DNA from: Oscillatoria sp. FACHB-1406 | Lineage (GTDB): Bacteria > Cyanobacteriota > Cyanobacteriia > Cyanobacteriales > Spirulinaceae | DNA: 64,000 bases | Reading direction: 5' to 3' | Assembly (NCBI RefSeq): GCF_014698145.1 | Contig: NZ_JACJSM010000005.1 | Coordinates: 124,001 to 188,000, forward strand | Shown: positions 25,760-34,798 of the stretch, one piece after another | Layout: the number at the start of each line of letters is the position of its first letter | Position numbering within the stretch: position 1 is the first letter of the stretch | Notes under the pieces: generated by a model | Databases searched by the model: none | Told to the model about the DNA's origin: nothing | Seen by the model: only the letters and a program-made list of their open reading frames with translations | Translations under genes and position numbers: made by a program

Positions 25760-26451
25760 CGTCCAGGAAAACCGACGTAGGCGTAGTAGGTGAGCATGGG
25801 GACGATGGTTGCGACAAGAAGGAAACCAATCACCCAAATCGTTGAATTTTTTGTATCGCTTTCTTCAGCTTTAGCAAAAGTGCCTTCAACGTTAAGATTG
25901 TCTGCGGCGACGGGCGCGCCGGGATCGGGCTGTCCGGAGAGTAATGCTGTAAGGCGATCGCTCGCACTTAAAAATCCTTCGTTATACTTATTACCTTGGC
26001 GCACGGGCAGCCCCAAGTTTTCTTGAAGGATGCTTTGGGCAATTTCATCGGGAACAATGGCTTTAACCGCATCGCCGGTGCGAATGACACTCTTATTAGT
26101 GAGCGTATCGATAACGATTAATGTTTGATTGGCTTTTGCTTCCGGGGTCGGGAACCAGCGCTCGAACAACCCATCAGCAAAACTGTCGATGGTTTGGTCG
26201 AAGTCGAGGCGACGCAGGGCGACCATTTTCACGCCTTTTCCGGTATCCGCTTCCAACTTTTCGAGGGCGTTATTCAGTTGACCTTCATTAATGCGACTGA
26301 TAACATCGGCTTCGTCAATCGCCCAAGGGGCTTGTCCCGCGCCCGTCTGCGGTAGGTCGAATACGCCGGTTGCGAGGGCCGGAGCGACGGGAAACGCGAT
26401 CGCGGCAATAGCCAGCAGCATTGCCAATAAAGTTTTAAACAATTGTTTCAT
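25756..26451 (-). CDS. psb32: Psb32-like TPM domain protein (photosystem II repair)
   Basis: A 231-residue exported protein: signal peptide ending near PALATG, a TPM domain (about residues 30-160, with WAIDEADVISRINEGQLN and ANQTLIVIDTLTNKSVI), a linker, and one C-terminal membrane helix (NSTIWVIGFLLVATIVPML). This is the architecture of Psb32, which helps repair photodamaged photosystem II in Synechocystis. ATG 26451 is chosen because it begins the signal peptide; the frame is open to 26550. It is divergent from psaL, so both share a control region. Confidence 0.85.
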   Translation of the reverse strand: MKQLFKTLLAMLLAIAAIAFPVAPALATGVFDLPQTGAGQAPWAIDEADVISRINEGQLNNALEKLEADTGKGVKMVALRRLDFDQTIDSFADGLFERWFPTPEAKANQTLIVIDTLTNKSVIRTGDAVKAIVPDEIAQSILQENLGLPVRQGNKYNEGFLSASDRLTALLSGQPDPGAPVAADNLNVEGTFAKAEESDTKNSTIWVIGFLLVATIVPMLTYYAYVGFPGR

Positions 26452-26676
26452 ATCCCAGATCGTCAAAAAGGGGTCAAACAATATTTTGACACTTTCGCGG
26501 GAAGCAGATCCCTTCCGGCAGGCGTTGAGTTTTGCTTCCCTAGATGCCAACTGAGTAATTTGATGAACTTTTCTAAAGCCTATGCCGCTTTATCGCGTTC
26601 GATTGCCCTTCGCTGCGTAAAATAAGGTCAATCTTCAATTTTGCTTCAGTTTTGCTTAACAACAGGAGAAGAGAAC

Positions 26677-27177
26677 ATGACCAATCAGGTGGTTAAGCCC
26701 TATAATGGCGATCCGTTCGTCGGGCATTTAGCAACCCCCATTTCTGCGTCTGGCTTTACGAAAGCTTTTATCAACAACTTACCCGCATACCGCAAAGGCG
26801 TTTCTCCGTTAATTCGAGGTTTAGAAGTCGGCATGGCCCACGGCTATTTCCTCGTCGGTCCTTGGACGGTTCTCGGCCCGTTAAGAGATTACGAAGGCGC
26901 TGCGGCTCTCGGCGGTTATATTTCTGCCATTGCCCTTCTCGCGATCGCAACCGCTTGTATGTCGGTGTACGGCTTGGTGATGTTCCCCGATAACGACGAG
27001 AAAGCCGATTACTTCAAGAGCAATATCGATGCTCCCAGAAACCTACAAACCGGCTCGGATTGGAGCCAATTTACAGGCGGTTTCTTCCTCGGAGCAATGG
27101 GCGGCGCAACAGTCGCTTTCTTCTTGCTCGAGAACTTAGCCGGAGTTAAAGCAATTCTGGGCGGTTTGGTTAACTAA
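26677..27177 (+). CDS. psaL: Photosystem I reaction centre subunit XI PsaL
   Basis: Thylakoid membrane subunit of 166 residues needed for photosystem I trimer or tetramer formation. Recognisable segments: VKPYNGDPFVGHLATPIS near the start, NLPAYRKGVSPLIRGLEVGMAHGYFLVGPW, and two to three membrane helices. The ATG at 26677 follows an AGGAGAAGA ribosome site; the open frame begins 36 bases earlier. psaI follows 145 bases downstream, the usual psaL-psaI linkage in many cyanobacteria. Confidence 0.98.
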   Translation: MTNQVVKPYNGDPFVGHLATPISASGFTKAFINNLPAYRKGVSPLIRGLEVGMAHGYFLVGPWTVLGPLRDYEGAAALGGYISAIALLAIATACMSVYGLVMFPDNDEKADYFKSNIDAPRNLQTGSDWSQFTGGFFLGAMGGATVAFFLLENLAGVKAILGGLVN

Positions 27178-27322
27178 GCCTCCTGACGATGGGGAGATTA
27201 ACCGTTATACCTCCCCCAACTCCCCGGTCTTGGGTTATTAAAAATTTTGAGAACCTCTCGAACTGGGGAAAGTTTTGCAGCTAAGATGCTTTTGAACCAC
27301 TCAAAAATTAGGAAAATCCGTT

Positions 27323-27439
27323 ATGACAGGCAGTTACGCAGCTTCGTACTTACCTTTGATCATGATTCCGCTGGTGTGCTGGTTAATGCCCGCCGTGGTT
27401 ATGGGACTCTTATTTATCTACATTGAATCGGATGCTTAA
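27323..27439 (+). CDS. psaI: Photosystem I reaction centre subunit VIII PsaI
   Basis: A 38-residue single-helix membrane protein. It begins [18 protein letters not shown] and ends FIYIESDA, matching PsaI, which sits beside PsaL and stabilises its binding in photosystem I. A weak AGGAAA ribosome-site-like sequence precedes the ATG. The palindromic terminator at 27463 follows. Confidence 0.95.
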   Translation: MTGSYAASYLPLIMIPLVCWLMPAVVMGLLFIYIESDA

Positions 27440-27462
27440 TCGCTTCCGAATTTGACATAAAA

Positions 27463-27496
27463 GTAGGGGCATAGCAGTGCTATGCCCCTACCTTTT
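27463..27496. terminator. Palindromic terminator between psaI and rpmF
   Basis: Perfect 14-bp arms GTAGGGGCATAGCA and TGCTATGCCCCTAC around one base (27463-27491), followed by CTTTTT and preceded by AAAA, so it could terminate on both strands. The same sequence recurs at 37959-37983 and a variant at 44057-44083, so a dispersed palindrome seems to have been used as a terminator. Confidence 0.75.
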
Positions 27497-27535
27497 TCTG
27501 GGCCATGCCCTTATGCTTTTCTCTACGACGCTACT

Positions 27536-27718
27536 TTACTCTTCGCCTTCTTCCTCTTCTTCATCATTGGTGGGATAGTAGAAGCCCGTCGAACGTCCGC
27601 TCAAAACAGACTTGCCGAGAGAAAGGGCTTTTTTAGCTTGGAGCGCAGCTTTACGCTTCCAGTTTGCTTTACGTTGGTCGCGTTTGGCTTTGGAGGTTTT
27701 CTTCTTAGGAACTGCCAT
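27536..27718 (-). CDS. rpmF: 50S ribosomal protein bL32
   Basis: A 60-residue ribosomal protein starting [20 protein letters not shown], which is diagnostic of bL32, with the STGFYYP segment also conserved. As usual in cyanobacteria it lacks the zinc-binding cysteines of some L32 forms, and it ends in an acidic tail (DEEEEEGEE). It is a single-gene unit convergent with psaI and divergent from nblS. Confidence 0.96.
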   Translation of the reverse strand: MAVPKKKTSKAKRDQRKANWKRKAALQAKKALSLGKSVLSGRSTGFYYPTNDEEEEEGEE

Positions 27719-27854
27719 AGTTCGTTCGCTTTAGTCGGTATAGATAGACAGCCTTACCATTCTAAGACCATTTGCAGCAAGTACGGAGCGAGAAACAACA
27801 CCAAAGACACACCCAAGCAATTGTCCCGACTCCGATCGCGTTTTCGGTAACGAA

Positions 27855-29879
27855 ATGGCTATAATTTGGGAGTTGACACTCTCCCCGGAAACTTTGTTAG
27901 AGCTATTCCGTACCGTCCAAAACATTATTCGTCAATGGTGGTCTGAGTTTACCCTACAAACTCGACTCATGGCGGCAGGAACCTTAGTGGTTTCCCTCGT
28001 CATGAGCGGTTTGACGTTTTGGGCAGTCAATACAATTCAACGGGATGCGCGCATGAACGATACGCGCTTCGGGCGGGATTTGGGCGTTTTGTTGGCGACG
28101 AACGTAGCCCCAGCGATCGCGGAAGGCGATCTGACTGAAGTGGCGCGTTTCTCCAGTCGCTTTTACAGCAATACTTCCAGCATTCGCTATCTGATTTATG
28201 CCGATGAAAATGGAGAGATTTTTTTCGGTATTCCTTATTCGGAAGCAATGGTGCAAAACTCCCTCACCATTCAACGCCATATCGAACTGCCGGAAAGCTA
28301 CGTAAAAACGGCGGATTTGCCGATGGTACGCCAGCATATTGCCCCCGATGGCGAAGTGACCGATGTCTTTGTTCCCTTGCAGCATGAAGACAAGTATTTA
28401 GGGGTACTCGCGATCGGCATTAACCCCAATCCGACAGTAGTTGCTTCTTCTAACCTCACCCGCGATGTGACGATTGCTGTCTTTGTTTCGATTTGGACGA
28501 TGGTGATTTTGGGCGCAGTGTTTAACGCGCTAACAATTACCCAACCGATTAAAGAGTTGCTAGTCGGGGTAAAAAATATTGCGGCGGGAAACTTTCAGCA
28601 GCGGATTGATTTGCCCTTAAGTGGTGAGTTGGGCGAGTTGATTTGTAGCTTTAACGAAATGGCGGAGCGATTGGAACGCTACGAGGAGCAGAATATTGAA
28701 GAACTCACAGCGGAAAAAGCGAAGCTAGAAACGCTGATGTCTACGATCGCTGATGGTGCGGTCTTGTTAGATCCGCAACTGAATGCCATCTTAGTCAATC
28801 CGACAGCACGACGCATTTTTGGCTGGGAGAATGGCGAAGCGATCGGGAAAAGCATTCTCCACTTACTCCCCGCCCAAGTTACCGTAAAACTGACGCGCCC
28901 ACTCTATCAAATGGTGGCGGGGGAAATCCTATTACCCAGTAACGCGCCCTCGCCGACGATAACCGAACCGCTTAAGGAACCCGAAGTAGGAGAGTATCGG
29001 ATTACACTCCTCGAACCGACTAAGCGGATCGTTCGCATTTTATTGACACAAGTTCTCGATCGCGCGCCCTTTCGCAATTCGCCTAACGATATCGCAGGAC
29101 GCGATAGCATTAAAGGGATTGCGATGACCGTACAAGATATCACGCGCGAGGTCGAACTCAACGAGGCAAAAGGTCAGTTTATTAGTAACGTTTCCCACGA
29201 ATTAAGAACGCCTTTATTTAATATAAAATCGTTTATCGAAACGCTTTATGAATACGGCGAAGATTTAACGACTGACGAACGGAAAGAATTTCTGCATACG
29301 GTCAATCACGAAACCGATCGCCTGACGCGCTTAGTTAACGATGTCCTCGATTTATCCCGCTTGGAGTCTTCGAGTACCTATCACTTAGAAGCAGTGGAAA
29401 TCACGCGCCCGATCGAACAAACTTTGCGCGCTCATCAACTGAATGCTAAAGATAAAGGGATCGAACTTACCCATGACATCGAACCCAATCTTCCCTGCGT
29501 TTTAGGGCATTACGATCTGTTGCTGCAAGTGCTAGCCAATTTAGTCGGCAATGCGCTCAAGTTTACGACTTCCGGCGGACGCATCGCGATTCGTGCTTAC
29601 AAAATAGTGACGAACAAAGGGGCTAGAGAATCGCTCGCGAAAATTCGCATTGAAGTTGCCGATACCGGATCGGGAATTGCCTCCGAAGATCGGGATGCTA
29701 TTTTTGAGCGCTTTTATCGAGTTGAAAATCGCGTTCATACCCTAGAAGGAACCGGACTCGGACTGTCGATCGTGCGCAATATTATGGAAAAACATCACAC
29801 TCAAATTAATTTAGTGAGTGAGTTGGGCGTGGGAACGACGTTTTGGTTCGATCTCGCTATCCCGGAGGAGAATGGATAA
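27855..29879 (+). CDS. nblS: NblS/Hik33-type sensor histidine kinase
   Basis: Membrane sensor kinase of 674 residues. Two membrane helices (about 37-59 and 204-224) flank a periplasmic sensor region; a HAMP domain (about 225-278), PAS domain (about 285-430), HisKA domain with phospho-acceptor His448 (SHELRTPLFNIKSF), and HATPase domain with DTGSGI and GTGLGLSIV follow. Sequence and architecture match NblS (Hik33, DspA), which with RpaB controls high-light, phycobilisome and photosystem genes. Its location by psaL/psaI fits that role. The TAA stop lies inside the first GATAATT heptamer of the array that begins at 29875. Confidence 0.95.
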   Translation: MAIIWELTLSPETLLELFRTVQNIIRQWWSEFTLQTRLMAAGTLVVSLVMSGLTFWAVNTIQRDARMNDTRFGRDLGVLLATNVAPAIAEGDLTEVARFSSRFYSNTSSIRYLIYADENGEIFFGIPYSEAMVQNSLTIQRHIELPESYVKTADLPMVRQHIAPDGEVTDVFVPLQHEDKYLGVLAIGINPNPTVVASSNLTRDVTIAVFVSIWTMVILGAVFNALTITQPIKELLVGVKNIAAGNFQQRIDLPLSGELGELICSFNEMAERLERYEEQNIEELTAEKAKLETLMSTIADGAVLLDPQLNAILVNPTARRIFGWENGEAIGKSILHLLPAQVTVKLTRPLYQMVAGEILLPSNAPSPTITEPLKEPEVGEYRITLLEPTKRIVRILLTQVLDRAPFRNSPNDIAGRDSIKGIAMTVQDITREVELNEAKGQFISNVSHELRTPLFNIKSFIETLYEYGEDLTTDERKEFLHTVNHETDRLTRLVNDVLDLSRLESSSTYHLEAVEITRPIEQTLRAHQLNAKDKGIELTHDIEPNLPCVLGHYDLLLQVLANLVGNALKFTTSGGRIAIRAYKIVTNKGARESLAKIRIEVADTGSGIASEDRDAIFERFYRVENRVHTLEGTGLGLSIVRNIMEKHHTQINLVSELGVGTTFWFDLAIPEENG

Positions 29880-29940
29880 TTGATAATTGATAATTGATAA
29901 TTGATAACGAAGAGGGAATAATTGATAATTGACAATTGAT
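29875..29940. repeat. GATAATT heptamer array
   Basis: Four perfect GATAATT units (29875-29902), a GATAACG unit, a short spacer, and further degenerate units to 29940. The nblS stop codon (29877-29879) is within the first unit, and the array reaches almost to the end of the convergent glycosyltransferase gene. Confidence 0.9.
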
Positions 29941-29943
29941 GCT

Positions 29944-31173
29944 TTAAGCTTGCAGCAGCGTTTGTAACTGGCGGGCGAGGGCTTCTTTGCTAAATTTTGC
30001 CAAACATTGTTCGCGCAACCATTCGCCATTGCAGCGAGGATCTTCGCCTTTGAGGATTTCAATACAAGCGGCGGCGACAGCGGCGGAATCTCGATGGGGA
30101 ACGCGCCAGCCGACTTTGCCATCTTGGAGGGGATCGGCGGAACCATCGCTGTCGCCGGAGAGGGCGGGAATTCCGCAAGCCATTGCTTCGAGGTAGACGA
30201 TGCCGAATCCTTCTTGGGAGGGCATGATATAGGCATCGGCAAGGCGATAGTGGTCGGGTAGGGCCTCGGTGGGGACGAATCCAGCGAAGACGACGCGATC
30301 GCCAACTCCTAAGTCTTGCGCGAGTTGTTGCAGTCTGGGCTGGTCGTCGCCGCGCCCGATGACGAGGTATTTGACGTTGGGGAAAGCTTTGGCGATTTCG
30401 GGGAGGGCGCGAATCGTGACATCAACGCCTTTGTAGCGATCGCCCGACCACAAGCGCGCGACGGTCATGAGGACTTTCGCGCCTTCTAAGTCGTATTGTT
30501 GCACCAATTGCGGCGATTTAGGGGCGGGAGTAAAAACGCTGCCATCAACGACGCAGGGCAGGAATTTAACTTTGCTGGGTTCGATGTCGTTCATTTCGCA
30601 GGCGCGATCGCGACTATAGCGGCTGATCGTCCAAATTTCTGCGGCATTTTGTAACGCTTTCGTTTTGGCGGGGTTTAATTCTTCCCAGACTTCTTTACCG
30701 TAGGTGAGGACCGTGTAGGGAATTCCTAACAATTGGCACAGATGTTGAATGGGAGGGGCGAGGTTAATATGACCGCAAAAGACGCGATCGGGGTGATGGA
30801 GAAGGAGAAACTTAAATAGCGCTGTCAGTAAGTTCGCACGCCCGCGCCAAGAAGTCCTGTTCCCGAAGTAGTGGAAGTTTAACGGGGCGAGATTGAAAGG
30901 GTTATCGCAATCGGCGCGATCGCGCAATAAAAATACATCCGCCCTCGCGTTCCCTTCCCCCGACAAATAAGCTTGAAAAATATCCCGGACGTAAGATTGT
31001 ATTCCGCCTTCTTGGTTCAAAATCTCCAGAAATACGAAGGCATAGCGAGGGGAACGATTTATCTGCCTTTTTGCGTCTGGTTCTGGCGCGATCGCGGGAA
31101 TTTTCTCTCGATTCACCAAAGGATTAAAGGTACTGAGAATTCCTTGGAGGCGTGCGCGCTGAGTTGAGAGCAT
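29944..31173 (-). CDS. Group 1 (GT4-type) glycosyltransferase
   Basis: GT-B glycosyltransferase of 409 residues. The N-terminal domain has NQEGGIQSYVRDIF; the C-terminal nucleotide-sugar domain has the loop VLMTVARLWSGDRYKGVD, GDRVVFAGFVP, and the retaining-enzyme EX7E-type motif around PSQEGFGIVYLEAMACG. It probably adds a sugar to a cell-surface polysaccharide or lipid; donor and acceptor are unknown. No other glycan genes are adjacent. The start is the ATG at 31173, without a strong ribosome site. Confidence 0.92.
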   Translation of the reverse strand: MLSTQRARLQGILSTFNPLVNREKIPAIAPEPDAKRQINRSPRYAFVFLEILNQEGGIQSYVRDIFQAYLSGEGNARADVFLLRDRADCDNPFNLAPLNFHYFGNRTSWRGRANLLTALFKFLLLHHPDRVFCGHINLAPPIQHLCQLLGIPYTVLTYGKEVWEELNPAKTKALQNAAEIWTISRYSRDRACEMNDIEPSKVKFLPCVVDGSVFTPAPKSPQLVQQYDLEGAKVLMTVARLWSGDRYKGVDVTIRALPEIAKAFPNVKYLVIGRGDDQPRLQQLAQDLGVGDRVVFAGFVPTEALPDHYRLADAYIMPSQEGFGIVYLEAMACGIPALSGDSDGSADPLQDGKVGWRVPHRDSAAVAAACIEILKGEDPRCNGEWLREQCLAKFSKEALARQLQTLLQA

Positions 31174-31650
31174 GGCAATCTTGATAACTAGAGTGGCAAT
31201 AAATCGGTTCGTACAATACGAGTTACTTCCGCAGCCAAATCGCGTGAATTAGAAACTGCAACCCTGCTTTCATTTGATTTAACCTTCTGACTACTAGAAT
31301 ACTACGGGTTTTTAACTCAGAGATTCTTTACAGCAAGACTCGTTCGGTTCTCTTTATAGTTCCCCATTTTTTTTAGATAGCTCCCCTTAGTACGCCCGGT
31401 TTGAGGATGCAACCTCAGCAGTTTCGGGCGACTTCCTTCTATACTACCAAATCTTGTCTCAGTGAATCTACTAAGTTTCGCGCATTTTTAAGAAAATTTT
31501 CCAAGTATCCAGGGTTCGGTGCGGGAAAATCGGGAGGTTGCTGAAGTCTAAACAGTAAAATGCCTGCGAATCGCAGACTCCTAACTCAATGTTGTAGCAG
31601 TCAAATTGCGATTCGCAGGCGGCTTTTAAAGCTTAAACCGATCTGGATGT
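31174..31650. other. Intergenic region between glycosyltransferase and petD
   Basis: About 480 bases. The distal part carries the petBD terminator (31557-31620). The remainder must include the glycosyltransferase promoter; I see only a small TTGAGG...CCTCAG hairpin near 31400 and no gene. Confidence 0.6.
31557..31620 (-). terminator. Terminator of the petB-petD transcript
   Basis: Perfect 14-bp arms GCCTGCGAATCGCA (31562-31575) and TGCGATTCGCAGGC (31607-31620) with a 31-base loop. On the minus strand the stem is followed by ATTTTAC, and it lies 31 bases past the petD stop codon. Confidence 0.75.
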
Positions 31651-32133
31651 TTAGAACAAACCCAAGGTTAAAGACTTGTCGATCGGCATGATTGCGCCGA
31701 TACCGAGCCAAATCGTTACAGCGGTTCCGAACAGGAACACAGCAGTGGCGACGGGGCGACGGAAGGGATTTTGGAACTTGTTAACCCCTTCAATGAAAGG
31801 AACAAACATTAAACCCAAAGGAATTCCAGCCATGCAAGCAATTCCTAACAACTTGTTAGGAAGAATGCGCAGGATTTGGAAAACGGGATATAAATACCAT
31901 TCCGGCAAAATTTCCAGCGGCGTAGCGAACGGATCGGCAGCTTCGCCCACAATCGCGGGGTCGAGAACGGCAAGACCGATACACAGGGCAATCGTCCCCA
32001 TGATTACGATCGGGAATACATACAGCAAATCATTAGGCCAAGCCAGTTCGCCGTAGTAGTTGTGACCCATCCCTTTGGCGATTTTCGCCCGCAGTTTAGG
32101 ATCGCTTAGATCGGGTTTTTTTTCGATTGACAT
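31651..32133 (-). CDS. petD: Cytochrome b6f complex subunit IV PetD
   Basis: Thylakoid membrane subunit of 160 residues with three membrane helices. The segments [19 protein letters not shown] and [17 protein letters not shown], with the PEWY motif of the quinol-oxidation site, are diagnostic. An AAGGAGA ribosome site precedes the ATG. It lies 104 bases downstream of petB on the same strand, the conserved petB-petD order. Confidence 0.98.
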   Translation of the reverse strand: MSIEKKPDLSDPKLRAKIAKGMGHNYYGELAWPNDLLYVFPIVIMGTIALCIGLAVLDPAIVGEAADPFATPLEILPEWYLYPVFQILRILPNKLLGIACMAGIPLGLMFVPFIEGVNKFQNPFRRPVATAVFLFGTAVTIWLGIGAIMPIDKSLTLGLF

Positions 32134-32237
32134 CTTGAAAAAGATCTCCTTGTCAAATTAAGAATTGGCAGCGTTGTCTTTTAAGGATACCTATTTTGTT
32201 AGGTCAAAACTGTAGCGTTTGTCCTACAACTTTAGAT

Positions 32238-32906
32238 TTAGAGGGGACCGGAGATTCCTTGTTTGCGAATCATCAGGAAGTGAAGCAGCATGAAGACAGC
32301 GATCGCCCAAGGGAGGACGAAGGTGTGCAAGCTGTAGTAGCGAGTCAGCGTTCCTTGACCGACGCTTACGCCACCGCGCAACAGTTCGACAATCGTGTCG
32401 CCGACAACGGGAATGGCAGAAGGCACGCCGGAAACGATTTTAACCGCCCAGTAGCCGACTTGATCCCAAGGCAGAGAGTAGCCCGTCACGCCGAAAGAGA
32501 CAGTGATAACGGCTAAGACAACACCCGTAACCCAGGTTAACTCGCGGGGTTTTTTGAAACCGCCGGTGAGGTAAACGCGGAAGACGTGCAGGATCATCAT
32601 CAGCACCATCATGCTTGCAGACCAGCGGTGAACGGAACGAATCAGCCAACCGAAGTTGACATCGTTCATGATGTACTGCACGGAAGAAAAGGCTTCGGCA
32701 ACCGTCGGTTTGTAGTAGAAGGTCATCGCAAAGCCCGTGGCGAACTGGATGACGAAGCAAACTAGCGTAATGCCGCCCAGACAATAGAAAATATTGACGT
32801 GGGGAGGAACGTATTTGCTGGTGATGTCATCGGAAAGCGCCTGAACTTCTAGGCGTTCGTCAAACCACTGGTAAACTTTTGAATCGGTGACTTGCTTAGA
32901 AAACAT
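32238..32906 (-). CDS. petB: Cytochrome b6 PetB
   Basis: Haem-binding core of the cytochrome b6f complex, 222 residues, four membrane helices. Conserved features are the N-terminal [19 protein letters not shown], the [20 protein letters not shown] segment with haem-ligand histidines, and the second histidine set in [12 protein letters not shown] and [10 protein letters not shown]. It transfers electrons from plastoquinol between the photosystems. It is divergent from ctpA across a 299-base control region. Confidence 0.98.
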   Translation of the reverse strand: MFSKQVTDSKVYQWFDERLEVQALSDDITSKYVPPHVNIFYCLGGITLVCFVIQFATGFAMTFYYKPTVAEAFSSVQYIMNDVNFGWLIRSVHRWSASMMVLMMILHVFRVYLTGGFKKPRELTWVTGVVLAVITVSFGVTGYSLPWDQVGYWAVKIVSGVPSAIPVVGDTIVELLRGGVSVGQGTLTRYYSLHTFVLPWAIAVFMLLHFLMIRKQGISGPL

Positions 32907-33205
32907 GAATCAGTAATGTTGCTAAATGTTAGAAGAGCGGGTTTAGTGCTTTTCCCGATGCCCCGTTGAGGGAAGCAAGGCAACTCGGAGGCGTTCGGGT
33001 TTTATAGATTGGCATTGTCCCAACACTCTGAGGAGCTCTATTCCAGCAAATCCGTCGAGCGGTAGGATGTCTTTAAGAGATCTCCCCGTTTAAAAAATGT
33101 AACACAAGCCGCTGTTTCACGGACATTGACTGGGGAAAAACGGTGAAAATTCCACCAATGCCTTAAAAATAAATTAAGTAATGTTAAGAACGCAAAGGAT
33201 TTCTC
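32907..33205. promoter_or_regulatory. Divergent petB / ctpA control region
   Basis: Must contain promoters for petBD (minus) and ctpA (plus). On the minus strand near 33097-33105 there is GTTACATT, a perfect half-site of the RpaB HLR1 consensus, but I find no second half-site at the right spacing. No small gene is evident. Confidence 0.45.
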
Positions 33206-34429
33206 ATGGGTCTACGAGGTTTGGGCAAGCTTATCGGCGCGATCGCGCTGATTTTTCTGTGCTGGCTGGGTGGAATGTCGGAGGCGGCGGCGTTTAGCGA
33301 GGCGCAAAATATCGTTCTGGAGTCTTGGCGCATTGTCAATCGAGCCTATATCGACGAAACGTTTAACCATCAGAATTGGTGGCAGTTGCGCGAGAAGTTA
33401 TTGAAGCGCCCGTTAGACAATCGCGAGCAAGCCTACGGTACGATTCGAGAAATGCTCGCGACGCTGGACGATCCGTTTACGCGCTTGCTGGAACCCGAGC
33501 AATATCGCAGTTTGCAGGTGAGTACCTCTGGGGAGTTATCGGGGGTGGGGTTGCAGATCGATTTGGATGCGGAAACGGGGCAGTTGGAGGCGGTTAGCCC
33601 GATCGCGGGTTCTCCGGCGGAAGCGGCGGGAATTAAGCCGTTAGATAAGATTGTGGAGATTGACGGGTTGAGTACGAAGGATATGGCGCTGGATGAGGCG
33701 GCGCGGCGGATGCGAGGGAAGGCGGGAACGAAGGTGAGTTTGACGATCGCGCGTCCGGGGGAAACGGGGCGGCGCAAGTTCGAGATCGTGCGCGATCGCA
33801 TCGCTCTCAATCCGGTTTATGCGATGTTGGATACTACCTCGAGTTCGACTCCGATCGGTTACGTGCGTTTGGCTCAGTTTAGCGCCAATGCGACCCAGGA
33901 AGTTGCCCACGCGATCGCGAAGCTGGGCAAACAAGGCGCGCAGGGCTATATCCTCGATCTCCGCAACAATCCCGGCGGTTTACTCCAAGCTGGGATCGAA
34001 ATCGCGCGGTTGTGGATTGATGAGGGGACTTTAGTTTATACGGTCAATCGTCAGGGGACTTTAGGCAGTTTTGAGGCGACGGGAAACGCGATCGCCGATA
34101 AACCCCTCGTTGTCCTCGTCAATCAAGGCACTGCCAGCGCTAGCGAAATTTTAGCCGGGGCGCTGCAAGATAACGGCCGAGCGATTCTCGTCGGCGAAAA
34201 AACCTTTGGCAAAGGTTTGATTCAATCCCTTTTCGATCTGCCTGACGATGCGGGTTTAGCGGTTACGGTGGCGAAGTACGAAACGCCCAGCCATCAGGAT
34301 ATTCACAAGCGCGGCATTCTTCCCGATCGCGTCGTTCCCCAGGAGCCTATCACCTTATCCGAAGCCGGGACGAGTTCGGATAAACAGTATCTCGCGGCAG
34401 TGGAAGAGCTAGGAATAATTGATAATTGA
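33206..34429 (+). CDS. ctpA: Carboxyl-terminal processing protease CtpA
   Basis: Serine protease that matures the D1 protein of photosystem II by removing its C-terminal extension, acting in the thylakoid lumen. Signal peptide residues 1-29 (cleavage near EAAAF), PDZ domain about 105-195, and S41 catalytic domain with Ser311 (GTASASEIL) and Lys336 (TFGKGLIQ), 25 residues apart as in known D1 proteases. Cyanobacteria have paralogues (CtpB, CtpC), so the D1 role is probable. The last residues (GIIDN) and the TGA stop are encoded by AT-rich heptamer repeats starting at about 34412. Confidence 0.93.
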   Translation: MGLRGLGKLIGAIALIFLCWLGGMSEAAAFSEAQNIVLESWRIVNRAYIDETFNHQNWWQLREKLLKRPLDNREQAYGTIREMLATLDDPFTRLLEPEQYRSLQVSTSGELSGVGLQIDLDAETGQLEAVSPIAGSPAEAAGIKPLDKIVEIDGLSTKDMALDEAARRMRGKAGTKVSLTIARPGETGRRKFEIVRDRIALNPVYAMLDTTSSSTPIGYVRLAQFSANATQEVAHAIAKLGKQGAQGYILDLRNNPGGLLQAGIEIARLWIDEGTLVYTVNRQGTLGSFEATGNAIADKPLVVLVNQGTASASEILAGALQDNGRAILVGEKTFGKGLIQSLFDLPDDAGLAVTVAKYETPSHQDIHKRGILPDRVVPQEPITLSEAGTSSDKQYLAAVEELGIIDN

Positions 34430-34446
34430 CAATGGATAATGGACAA
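34412..34446. repeat. Degenerate GATAATT/GGATAAT heptamer array
   Basis: Units GATAATT, GACAATG, GATAATG and GACAACG in tandem. The end of ctpA, including its stop codon at 34427-34429, is inside it. Confidence 0.8.
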
Positions 34447-34469
34447 CGGTGTTGAGGCAGCCCTAGAAA

Positions 34470-34527
34470 GCGATGCCCACCATTGTAATTTGGTCAAGAC
34501 TCTATCGTAGGGTGGGCATTGCCGTTT
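34470..34527 (+). repeat. GCGATGCCCACC...GGTGGGCATTGC palindrome, possible ctpA terminator
   Basis: Twelve-base arms (34470-34481 and 34511-34522, one wobble) around 29 bases, followed by CGTTTTT. The GGTGGGC/GCCCACC core is shared with elements at 7858, 44323 and 59188. Position and T-run allow it to act as the ctpA terminator. Confidence 0.65.
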
Positions 34528-34610
34528 TTGGGATTTAACCTAAATTAAAAGGGCAGCAATTCGGCAACGCCCACCATCGCATCTCTAGAAAGTACGCGAT
34601 CGCCTCCATC

Positions 34611-34733
34611 ACCCCGTCCCCCCGTCACCCCGTCTCCCCATCCCCCCGTCTCCCCATCCCCCCGTCCCCCAGTCCCCCCGTCCCCCAGTCCCCCAGTCCC
34701 CCCGTCACCCAGTCCCCCCTCTCCCCCTCTCCC
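34611..34733. repeat. C-rich minisatellite (CCCCGTC / CCCCAGT units)
   Basis: About 120 bases of irregular 7-8-base units CCCCGTC, CCCCCAGT and CTCCCCAT. The reverse complement motif forms the array at 1981-2040. Frames through it read only Gly/Asp or Pro repeats. Confidence 0.85.
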
Positions 34734-34773
34734 CAACAAATCAAAAGCAGGAGGTATAAATTTCAACTCTATC

Positions 34774-34782
34774 TGCTATAAT
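34774..34782 (+). promoter_or_regulatory. Extended -10 promoter of tRNA-Ser
   Basis: TGCTATAAT, an extended -10 element, ends 16 bases before the tRNA 5' end. There is no consensus -35 at 17 bases. Confidence 0.65.
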
Positions 34783-34798
34783 GCAGAAATGTCACTCT

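Noticed and set aside
27482-27850. 122-codon plus-strand frame over rpmF
   Set aside because: Begins in a palindromic repeat and runs antisense to a certain ribosomal protein gene.
34611-34733. CRISPR array
   Set aside because: Units are 7-8 bases with no spacers; the heptamer arrays elsewhere fail for the same reason.
34545-34766. Gly/Asp-rich minus-strand frame
   Set aside because: Entirely minisatellite translation.
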